This document shows positions 8,635 to 15,961 of a DNA stretch of 64,000 bases, piece by piece. The position numbers were made by a program, and so were the translations under genes. The notes under the pieces are model-generated. The model was not told the origin of the DNA and did no database searches. It saw only the letters and a program-made list of their open reading frames with translations. The first letter of the stretch is position 1. Each line of letters opens with the position of its first letter. This DNA is from Cyclobacteriaceae bacterium (GTDB taxonomy: Bacteria; Bacteroidota; Bacteroidia; Cytophagales; Cyclobacteriaceae), in assembly GCA_016787645.1 (NCBI GenBank), contig JAEUUF010000013.1:620001-684000 (forward strand). Reading direction: 5' to 3'.

Positions 8635-8662
8635 CCACTAGCCACTAGCCACTAGCCACTAA
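8635..8662. repeat. Heptamer tandem repeat (CCACTAG)4
   Basis: Four 7-bp units (three CCACTAG, last CCACTAA) at 8635-8662 overlap the end of the ATPase gene: they encode its last residues (VASG) and supply its TAG stop. Because 7 is not a multiple of 3, adding or losing a unit would shift where the protein ends. Confidence 0.9.
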
Positions 8663-9283
8663 CTCCACTGACACCGGCATGACCGACTTCAGCCGCTGAT
8701 CGTGTGTCGCTACCACCAGGGTGGCTCCATGGTTGGTGGAGGCCTCCATCAACAGGCGTATCACCTTGTCGCAGTTCTTGTCGTCGAGTGCAGAGGTGGG
8801 CTCGTCGGCGAGAATGACCGTGGGTTTGTTGATGAGCGCGCGGGCAATGGCCACACGCTGGGCCTGGCCGTGGCTCAATTCACGGATACGGGCTTGACGC
8901 TTTCCTTCCAGCCCCAGCTCTTGCAACAAGGCTTCCGCGTTTTCGCTGTTCTGCGGAAGGCCAGCGAAGAAAGGCGCCGCCAGCAGGTTTTGTTCTACCG
9001 TCAATGCCTGGATGAGGTGATTCTTCTGGAACACAAATCCAAAATGACGCCCACGGTATTGATCAAGCCCTTGCTCAGTCAGTGAGGCCATGTCCACGCC
9101 ACCCACCTCCACTTTGCCCTGCTGCCCTCGGAGCAACCCGCCGATGAGATGAATCAGCGTCGTCTTGCCGCTGCCGGAGTTACCCAGCAGCAGGCCGTGG
9201 TTTCCCCTGGGGATGTGGAAGTCCGGAAACGCGATGCGCGTGCCGCCGGGATATTGGTAGGATGTCTGGCTAACCCTGATCAT
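8645..9283 (-). CDS. ABC transporter ATP-binding protein, LolD-like
   Basis: A 212-residue ATPase of the LolD/MacB class. Motifs in order: Walker A GNSGSGKTT (residues about 35-43), Q-loop FGFVFQKNHLI, signature LSHGQAQRVAIARAL (an LSHGQ variant of LSGGQ), Walker B VILADEPTSALD and the switch His in VVATHDQR. It energises the permease encoded just downstream. The gene is first in the ATPase, permease, DUF3299-like order and is preceded by a 15-bp hairpin (9298-9336) that separates it from the upstream gene. Its C-terminal codons are made of a heptamer repeat. Confidence 0.92.
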   Translation of the reverse strand: MIRVSQTSYQYPGGTRIAFPDFHIPRGNHGLLLGNSGSGKTTLIHLIGGLLRGQQGKVEVGGVDMASLTEQGLDQYRGRHFGFVFQKNHLIQALTVEQNLLAAPFFAGLPQNSENAEALLQELGLEGKRQARIRELSHGQAQRVAIARALINKPTVILADEPTSALDDKNCDKVIRLLMEASTNHGATLVVATHDQRLKSVMPVSVELVASG

Positions 9284-9297
9284 TGGTTCATAAACAC

Positions 9298-9336
9298 GTG
9301 AGCCACTTCTCTCCTTGCGGCAGAGAAATGGCCCAC
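9298..9336 (-). terminator. Hairpin between two minus-strand genes
   Basis: Arms 9298-9312 and 9322-9336 pair over 15 bp with two mismatches (GTGAGCCACTTCTCT with AGAGAAATGGCCCAC), loop of 9 nt. It lies after the stop of the 9351-12593 gene and before the ATPase start. There is no T-tract on the minus strand, so it may be a weak terminator, an RNA-processing or stability element, or a leader structure for the ABC operon. Confidence 0.5.
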
Positions 9337-9350
9337 AAGATAATTCACCG

Positions 9351-12300
9351 TTAGTTCTGCTTCAGTGGTTCGTAGCTCTTGAACGGTGAAAGGTTTGCCT
9401 TCTCCATAGCGGCCTTGTAATCAGCCCATGTCGTGGCGTAGAACGCGTTCACCCGCTTGATGATCTCGTTGACCTTGTCTTCCGCATGCTTCACCACGCG
9501 ACGATCGGTGTCGCTGATGGGCTCGCGGGAGCGGGCCACATACTGGGAAGCGGTGGCCACGTACGAATATCGGCTCGGTTTTTCGCTCATGGTGATTCCC
9601 TGGCGTTTATCTTCCTTGCCGAGGATATAATCGAAGACGGCGCTCACCGAATCTTTCATCGCCTTGGTTTTATCACCAGCTTCTTTCAGGTCAGCGCGCT
9701 TGGCGTCCTTGATGCGCTTCTCAAAATCTTCAACGAGTTCCTTGCTTTCCCGGAGTCGGTCCGTGGCCTGGGATACCAGTTTGGTATACCCCTGCAATTG
9801 TTTTGCCATGGTATAGCGGGCCTCCAGCACCGAGGCCGGTGCGTCGAAGCGAGGATCGGCTTTCACCGTGATCATTGTCGAGTCTTTCTGTCCGGCAAAG
9901 TTGAGGCGAAGCTTGTAGGTGCCGGGCAGAACCATGGTACCCCCAAAGCCACCAAAGCCACCGCGTCCGCCTGTGGGGGCGCGCTCGCGTGAAGGCTGGC
10001 GTTCACTCTGTTCATTCAGGTTCCACACCATGCGATTGAGGCCCATGTCTTCAGCGGCTTTCTGACGAATGGTGTTGATGAGTTTACCCTGCGCGTTGAA
10101 TACTTCAAGTTTGATCGAGTCGGCCTTGGGGGCAGGACGTCCGCCCTCCGCAGGCTTTGCGGCCGGAGCGGCTGCAGGCTTCCCGGTTTTCGGATCAACT
10201 TTCTCAGCTTCCTTCTTCGGCTCGGCGGGTTTGTTGATCACATACGAAATGCGCGCGCCGGTAGGACGGTTCTGGCCGTTGAAAATAGCATCGGCATCAA
10301 AGCGGGGTCCCGCGGGCTGCTGGATGGAGGCCAGGTAAGCATCCGGCGGAGTGAATAATTTCACTGTTGCGTTTAGCGCGGCGTCACCCGACTTGGCCAG
10401 TTCACGCAACGGGCGAATGTCGTCCATCACCCACAATGCGCGGCCGAAGGTGCCCATCACCAGGTCATGTTCACGCGGATGAATAACGAGATCCATCACC
10501 GGAACACCTGCCGGGAAGTCATTGGTCCACTTCGTCCAGTTCTTGCCCGCATCGATGCTGACGAACAGTCCGTTCTCTGCTCCCAGGAAGAGGAGTTTGT
10601 TCTCCACCGGGTCCTGCGCCACTGCCAGTGTGTAGTTGCTCTCACCAACTTGTGCACCGGTCACGAGGCTTTCCCAGGTCTTTCCAAAGTCTTTGGTATG
10701 AAAGAGGTATGGCTTGTAATCGAATTGACGGTAGTTGTTCACGACTACAAACGCTTCGGCGGCGTTGGTTTTCGAAACATGGATCTGCGGAACCCAGGCA
10801 TTCTTGGGCATTCCGGTAATCCCGGCGGTCACGTTGGACCAACTGCGGCCGCCATCTTGTGTGATCTGAATATTTCCGTCATCGGTACCTACCCAAATCA
10901 ATCCTTCTTTCACCGGGCTGGGTGAAATGGCGAGGATGGTGCAATGGTTCTCCGCCCCGGTGGCGTCCATGGTGAGTCCGCCGCTTTCAAACTGCTTCTG
11001 CTTGTTCGGGTCGTTGGTGGTCAGGTCGGGGGAGATGATGTCCCACGTTGTACCGCGGTTGTCCGACTTGTGCACGAACTGGCTGCCATAATAAATAGTG
11101 CCCGACTTGAACGGATCCTGGGCCAACGCCGAATTCCAGTTGAAACGAAGCTTGGTGTTGGCATCGGGGTGTGTAGGACGGATAAATTGTGTGTATCCCG
11201 TCTGCAGATCATACCTACCGAGGTTGCCGCCTTGCGACATCGCATAGCCGTAGCGGCTATTGTCCGGATCGGGTGAAACGTCAAAGCCATCGCCGAAGAA
11301 TAATTCCTGCCAGTAGGAGTTTCTGATCCCGGACTGGCGCCAGACATAGGCAGGACCTGACCATGAGCCGTTGTCCTGCATGCCGCCGTACACATTGTAA
11401 GGCATGTCGTTGTCAGCATTCACGTGATAAAACTGGCCTACCGGGATGTTCTCGGCAAACTGCCAGGTGCGGCCGCCGTTGTGGGTGATGTTAAGACCAC
11501 CGTCGTTGCCCTCGATGATCATCGCAGGATTCGCAGGATTCATCCAGAACGCGTGGTGGTCGGGGTGAATACGATCACCAATGCGTGAGAAGGATTTACC
11601 CCCATCTTCACTGACGCTGAATTCAGAATAGATAGTATACAACCGATTCTCATTCTTCGTATCCACGTAAATTTCAAAATAGTAGAACGGCCGGTCGCCG
11701 ATGTCATTCTTGTCGCTCACGAGTTTCCAGTTTTCGCCACCGTCTTCGGAGCGGTACAGCCCATTCTTTTTCGCTTCGACCAGTGCGTACACGATTTCCG
11801 GTTTGCTGGCAGCGAAGGCAATGCCCATGCGACCCAACTCACCTTCCGGGAGCCCTTGCTTGCTGGTAACTTTCTTCCAGGTCTTGCCACCATCGTAGGT
11901 GATGTGCATCCCGGAGGAAGGACCGCCGGACTTGAAGGTCCAGGGTTGACGACGGTGCTCCCACATGTTGACGATAAGTTTGTTGGGATTGGAAGGATCC
12001 ATCACCATTTCACCTACGCCGGTCTTCTGATCGACATAGAGCACTTGAGTCCATGTGATTCCGCCATCGGTGGTTTTGTAGACGCCGCGTTCCGGGTGAT
12101 CGCCCCACGGTGAACCAATGGCACCTACATACACTGTGTTTGGATTGGTGGGATCAATAATGATCCGGTGGATGTGGCGAGTTTTCTCCAGGCCCATTTT
12201 CTTCCAGGTTTTGCCGGCGTCGAGGCTCTTATATAAGCCATCGCCGCCATTCAGGCTGTTGCGGGGGTTTCCTTCGCCCGTGCCTACCCAGATTACCGAC

Positions 12301-12593
12301 GGGTTGCTTTGCTGGATGGCAATTGCGCCGATCGACAGTGTCGATTCCTTGTCAAAGATGGGTGTCCATGCAGTGCCGCCGCTCACCGACTTCCACACGC
12401 CGCCCGAAGCAGCGCCGGCGTAGATGATATCGGGGTTGCTGACCACCGCATCCACCGCGGTGATACGACCGCTCATGCCGGCAGGTCCAATACTGCGCGG
12501 CTTAATGCCCTTCAATTTTTCCATATCCAATTTCTGTGCGACCGCGAGGGTTGCGAGGCAGAAGAAACTCAGGAACAGTACTAACTTTTTCAT
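9351..12593 (-). CDS. Secreted sortilin/BNR-type beta-propeller protein
   Basis: A 1080-residue exported protein with a clean signal peptide (MKKLVLFLSFFCLATLAVAQ). Residues about 30-740 are built from repeated Vps10/BNR propeller blades: IYAGAASGGVWKSVSGGTAW, WVGTGEGNPRNS, YKSLDAGKTW, YKTTDGGITW, YRSEDGGENW, THNGGRTW, TQDGGRSW and SIDAGKNW are Asp-box-like (S-x-D-x-G-x-x-W) turns. An Ala/Pro/Lys-rich linker (about 785-820) leads to a small beta domain and a helical C-terminus (about 930-1075). Database entries of this kind are often called glycosyl hydrolase or sialidase, but I see no catalytic set that proves this; a binding or scaffold role is equally possible. The next gene upstream is a secreted metalloprotease, 15 bp away, so the two are probably cotranscribed. 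Confidence 0.8.
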   Translation of the reverse strand: MKKLVLFLSFFCLATLAVAQKLDMEKLKGIKPRSIGPAGMSGRITAVDAVVSNPDIIYAGAASGGVWKSVSGGTAWTPIFDKESTLSIGAIAIQQSNPSVIWVGTGEGNPRNSLNGGDGLYKSLDAGKTWKKMGLEKTRHIHRIIIDPTNPNTVYVGAIGSPWGDHPERGVYKTTDGGITWTQVLYVDQKTGVGEMVMDPSNPNKLIVNMWEHRRQPWTFKSGGPSSGMHITYDGGKTWKKVTSKQGLPEGELGRMGIAFAASKPEIVYALVEAKKNGLYRSEDGGENWKLVSDKNDIGDRPFYYFEIYVDTKNENRLYTIYSEFSVSEDGGKSFSRIGDRIHPDHHAFWMNPANPAMIIEGNDGGLNITHNGGRTWQFAENIPVGQFYHVNADNDMPYNVYGGMQDNGSWSGPAYVWRQSGIRNSYWQELFFGDGFDVSPDPDNSRYGYAMSQGGNLGRYDLQTGYTQFIRPTHPDANTKLRFNWNSALAQDPFKSGTIYYGSQFVHKSDNRGTTWDIISPDLTTNDPNKQKQFESGGLTMDATGAENHCTILAISPSPVKEGLIWVGTDDGNIQITQDGGRSWSNVTAGITGMPKNAWVPQIHVSKTNAAEAFVVVNNYRQFDYKPYLFHTKDFGKTWESLVTGAQVGESNYTLAVAQDPVENKLLFLGAENGLFVSIDAGKNWTKWTNDFPAGVPVMDLVIHPREHDLVMGTFGRALWVMDDIRPLRELAKSGDAALNATVKLFTPPDAYLASIQQPAGPRFDADAIFNGQNRPTGARISYVINKPAEPKKEAEKVDPKTGKPAAAPAAKPAEGGRPAPKADSIKLEVFNAQGKLINTIRQKAAEDMGLNRMVWNLNEQSERQPSRERAPTGGRGGFGGFGGTMVLPGTYKLRLNFAGQKDSTMITVKADPRFDAPASVLEARYTMAKQLQGYTKLVSQATDRLRESKELVEDFEKRIKDAKRADLKEAGDKTKAMKDSVSAVFDYILGKEDKRQGITMSEKPSRYSYVATASQYVARSREPISDTDRRVVKHAEDKVNEIIKRVNAFYATTWADYKAAMEKANLSPFKSYEPLKQN

Positions 12594-12608
12594 GGGTATG
12601 TAATTGGG

Positions 12609-15095
12609 TTAACGATTCGAAGTATATCCACAGAAATCAAGATCCATGTCACCGATAGGCTGACCGGGAGGCGCCTGGAGCACCTGTTGCGTTTTGAACT
12701 CCTCAGGATCATCCTCAAGTCGGTCGGTGAGTTGGGCAAGGTAAGCGTAGTAAGCCGACCACTCTTCATTGCCCGGGGGCCTGGTCGACAGCCAGGTTTT
12801 CAATTGCTTCAGCTTGGCATGTGCAATCGCCTTGGTGGCGGGAGCGGCATCATTGGAGAGGGCCAACTCAGCCAGGTTGCTGAACATCGCGTAGTCAATG
12901 GCCATTTGCACGGCGCCTTCATATCCATTCTTCGGTGCAGCCTTGATGGAAGTGAGCAGCAGACGGTCGATCACACCTTCGAGTGAAGGCAACCGCGCAT
13001 CGCGCGAATGATGTTCGAAGACGCGGTTGGCCCTTGCTGGGTGGAGGATCATCGAATAAGTGAGGTCGGCGGCGGTCTCCGCGGCAGTCAACGGATCGAA
13101 CGTAAGTTCTGTGCGAATTTTTACCAGTTCGCGGTGGCGCGTGTATCCAAGCGGCCGTGGCGGAATGCTGCGCAGGAGGCTTTCGGAAAGCATCAGCGTG
13201 GATGGCTGCACCGAACGGATGAGTGCTTCGAGCGCGTTGATTTCCTGCTGAGGGGACAGGAGCTCAGCAACCGGCTGGCCGTCGCCGCGCATTGCGTAGC
13301 GGTAGTTGAGGCCGCCGATCATTTTGGAGGCCGCTTCCACCTGGTAGCGATGGAAGAAGTACATCGGCACGAGCACCTCTTCGAGGGTGGCCATGGGTGC
13401 ACCGGGCTTAATGTTGTTCTCACCAAAGTTGCGCAACACGACCGTCCGGATGTCCAGCATGCGGTTTAACTCGGCAGCAGGATCCTTTCCATTGTCCCAC
13501 AGGTGAGTGAATGGGTGAGCACTTCCGGCCGGACGAGCATCCTGATCGGAGAGAAAGGTGAGCCCGGCCTTCAGTGAATTTTGAATGATGTCATTCAATG
13601 CTTTCTCTTCATCCGTGCCGGTGGGGAAGTCCTGGTATCCCCACGTGATGGAAACTTTATCAAAAGCGCCGATCTTGTCATCGTACGGTTTGCTGACATC
13701 GATTTTTCCATCCACCAGGTTAACGATCGGGTGCGGGTAATCCATCACCGAAGCGAGGTTTTCCGAGCTGGAAGAATAGGCGTGCGAAAGACCGAGCGTG
13801 TGCCCTACCTCATGGGCCGCAAGCTGGCGAAGGCGGCTGAGGGCAAGTGCTTCCATTTCTTTTGACGCGGGCTTGCCTGTTTCATACGGAGCAAGGAGAC
13901 CTTCGGCAATGAGAAAATCCTGGCGCACCCGGAGAGAGCCGAGGCTGACATGACCTTTCAGTATCTCTCCTGTTCTCGGGTCGATAATGGAGGCACCATA
14001 GGACCAGCCGCGGGTAGAGCGGTGGATCCAGTTGATCACGTTGTAACGTACGTCCATCGGGTCGGCATCTTCCGGGAGTAGTTCCATTCGGAACGCGTCT
14101 TTGTACCCGGCAGCTTCGAAGGCCTGGTTCCACCAGCGGGCGCCATCCATCAGTGCGGACCGGATGGGTTCAGGGGTACCCGGGTCCATATAATAGATGA
14201 TAGGCTCCACTGCCTCGCTGACTGCAGCCGAAGGATCTTTCTTCTTCAACCGGTGACGAGTGATGAACCGCTTTTCAATCGGCTGATCAATGGGAGTGGC
14301 GTAGTCGAAGTAAGACGTATTGAAGTAGCCAGCCCGAGGATCAAACTTGCGGGGTTTGTAGTCGCTGTCCGGCAAACGTATAAACGAGTGATGTTGCCGA
14401 ACGGTGACACTGGTGGGTGTGGGTGCCACGCTACGGATAAAGCCACCTTGCGGCTGGCCGGTGAAAGTAAGGGTGACTTCAAATTCAGCGTTGTCCGGAA
14501 AATTCTTTGTGCGGGGGAGGTAGAATGCGGAGCGTGATTTGTCGAGGGAATAGCTGCCCTGTTGTGTGCCCCGCAGCGCACCGATCACGTCGTGTGCGTC
14601 CTGCAGGAAGAAGTCGGAGGCATCGACAAGGACCTTCCCTCCTTCTTCGGCGACGACAGTGAATCCCCACAACACCGATTTAGCAAAGGCATCCTCCACT
14701 GCTTTGCGCTCCATCGCGTTGTTGCTGATGGCGCGGAACCGGAGGTTGATTTCGGTGAGCAGCACTTTGGGACCGCGCCGGTCAAATTTGACCACCCGCT
14801 CACCGCCCAGTTGGTTGCGGTCCAGCCCAATATCATTGGAGCCGACGCCGGCAGTCAAGGATTCTACATAGAGCAGTTCGGTATCGAATTGGCCGATCAG
14901 CAGGAAGATCTTGTCCTGCTTCTCATCATAGTAATAGTCGATGAACCCGGGGTATTTCTTCATCCCAGCCGTCTTGGCCTCGATGGCCGATACCGGTGGA
15001 GTGGCTGGCGGGGTTGGTTCGGCAGCTTTCTTGTTTTTTTGTGAATACGCCAGGGAGGTGCTTCCCAGGAGCAGGAGGAGCAGGAATTTTCGCAT
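12609..15095 (-). CDS. Secreted zinc metalloprotease, DUF5117/DUF5118 type
   Basis: An 828-residue exported protease. After a signal peptide (MRKFLLLLLLGSTSLAYS) come a DUF5118-like segment (KKYPGFIDYYYDEKQDKIFL) and a DUF5117-like beta domain (about 90-290). The catalytic domain has HEVGHTLGLSHAYSSSSEN at about 428-446, the metzincin zinc motif HExxHxxxxxH, followed by SVMDYPHP, the Met-turn. A helical C-terminal region runs from about 560. The protein probably cleaves extracellular proteins or peptides. It is transcribed ahead of the propeller protein (15-bp gap). Confidence 0.9.
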   Translation of the reverse strand: MRKFLLLLLLGSTSLAYSQKNKKAAEPTPPATPPVSAIEAKTAGMKKYPGFIDYYYDEKQDKIFLLIGQFDTELLYVESLTAGVGSNDIGLDRNQLGGERVVKFDRRGPKVLLTEINLRFRAISNNAMERKAVEDAFAKSVLWGFTVVAEEGGKVLVDASDFFLQDAHDVIGALRGTQQGSYSLDKSRSAFYLPRTKNFPDNAEFEVTLTFTGQPQGGFIRSVAPTPTSVTVRQHHSFIRLPDSDYKPRKFDPRAGYFNTSYFDYATPIDQPIEKRFITRHRLKKKDPSAAVSEAVEPIIYYMDPGTPEPIRSALMDGARWWNQAFEAAGYKDAFRMELLPEDADPMDVRYNVINWIHRSTRGWSYGASIIDPRTGEILKGHVSLGSLRVRQDFLIAEGLLAPYETGKPASKEMEALALSRLRQLAAHEVGHTLGLSHAYSSSSENLASVMDYPHPIVNLVDGKIDVSKPYDDKIGAFDKVSITWGYQDFPTGTDEEKALNDIIQNSLKAGLTFLSDQDARPAGSAHPFTHLWDNGKDPAAELNRMLDIRTVVLRNFGENNIKPGAPMATLEEVLVPMYFFHRYQVEAASKMIGGLNYRYAMRGDGQPVAELLSPQQEINALEALIRSVQPSTLMLSESLLRSIPPRPLGYTRHRELVKIRTELTFDPLTAAETAADLTYSMILHPARANRVFEHHSRDARLPSLEGVIDRLLLTSIKAAPKNGYEGAVQMAIDYAMFSNLAELALSNDAAPATKAIAHAKLKQLKTWLSTRPPGNEEWSAYYAYLAQLTDRLEDDPEEFKTQQVLQAPPGQPIGDMDLDFCGYTSNR

Positions 15096-15169
15096 AGTGA
15101 GGTTAAAAACCCCAAAAGCTAAGGAATCAGGTACGGCTTACCAACGCGGTAAAGGATGAACGGCCCAAC

Positions 15170-15220
15170 AAAAAAAGAGGTGGCTGCCCTGAATCCACCC
15201 ATGACCTAGGAGCAGCCACC
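15170..15220 (-). terminator. Rho-independent terminator of kinase/regulator operon
   Basis: On the minus strand a 9-bp perfect stem (GGTGGCTGC with GCAGCCACC, 15212-15220 and 15179-15187) with a 24-nt loop is followed by TCTTTTTTT (T-run 15170-15176). It lies 109 bp after the response-regulator stop (15329) and 75 bp before the metalloprotease start, so it should end the 18893-15329 transcript. Confidence 0.8.
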
Positions 15221-15328
15221 TGACCTTACCCAAAAATTGATAGACCAAAGGTAACTCCCGAGGCAGGCTCAGTGAATCACGTTGCGTTCGGGATTTTTCC
15301 GACTCGCTCTTCTACCCCAATTGGTTAC

Positions 15329-15961
15329 TCAGATGAGTTTATCCTGCGCCGCCCTTGCGAGTGCCTCCGACTTGCTGTTGACCTGAAGTTTCGAATAGAT
15401 GTTCTTGATGTGCGTCTTCGACGTTTCCTTGGAGATGAACAACTGCTCGGAAATCTGAGTGTAGGTCTTTCCCTCCGAGATGAGCTGCAGAATTTCAGTC
15501 TCCCTTTTGGTGAGCGGGGAATTCGGATTGATGTGGAAGTTGTCGATCACCATGCGGGCGATCTTACTGCTCATCGGCGCTCCGCCGCGGGATATCTCCT
15601 CGAGTGCCGAAAGCAATTCAAGGTGGTTGGAACTCTTCGTGATGTACCCGGTGGCGCCTGCTTTCAGTGCGTCGTAGACCTGCTCGTTGTCTTCGTATAC
15701 AGTCACCATGATGATCTCCGTCGACGGGCTTTTGTCTTTGATGATACGCGTTCCCTGGATGCCGTTCATACCGGGCAGTTCGATGTCCATGAGCACGTAA
15801 TCGGGCTTGTCGTGGTGGAGGTGCTTGATGGCCTCCTCGCACGAGCCATAGGCGTTGACGACCGTGAATTTCTCTGAACTGTTCACAATAAGCACAAAAC
15901 TGCTGCGGATCTCGGCGTCGTCTTCAACGATGAGCACGCGTTTTTTGGGAAGCGTCGTCAT
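15329..15961 (-). CDS. Response regulator, NarL/LuxR family
   Basis: A 210-residue regulator: receiver domain at residues 8-125 (VLIVEDDAEIRSSF with the acidic pair, YVLMDIELPGMNG with the phospho-acceptor Asp, and a late AGATGYITKSS with the conserved Lys) and a LuxR-type HTH at about 145-210 (LTKRETEILQLISEGKTYTQ ... FISKETSKTHIKNIYSKLQV). Its start codon lies inside the 3-prime end of the histidine-kinase gene (38-bp overlap), which implies translational coupling and that the two form a cognate pair. Confidence 0.95.
   Translation of the reverse strand: MTTLPKKRVLIVEDDAEIRSSFVLIVNSSEKFTVVNAYGSCEEAIKHLHHDKPDYVLMDIELPGMNGIQGTRIIKDKSPSTEIIMVTVYEDNEQVYDALKAGATGYITKSSNHLELLSALEEISRGGAPMSSKIARMVIDNFHINPNSPLTKRETEILQLISEGKTYTQISEQLFISKETSKTHIKNIYSKLQVNSKSEALARAAQDKLI

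Noticed and set aside
9351-12593. Sialidase or glycosyl hydrolase with confirmed activity
   Set aside because: Asp-box-like propeller turns are present, but I could not identify the Arg triad and Tyr/Glu pair of sialidases, so only a propeller call is given.
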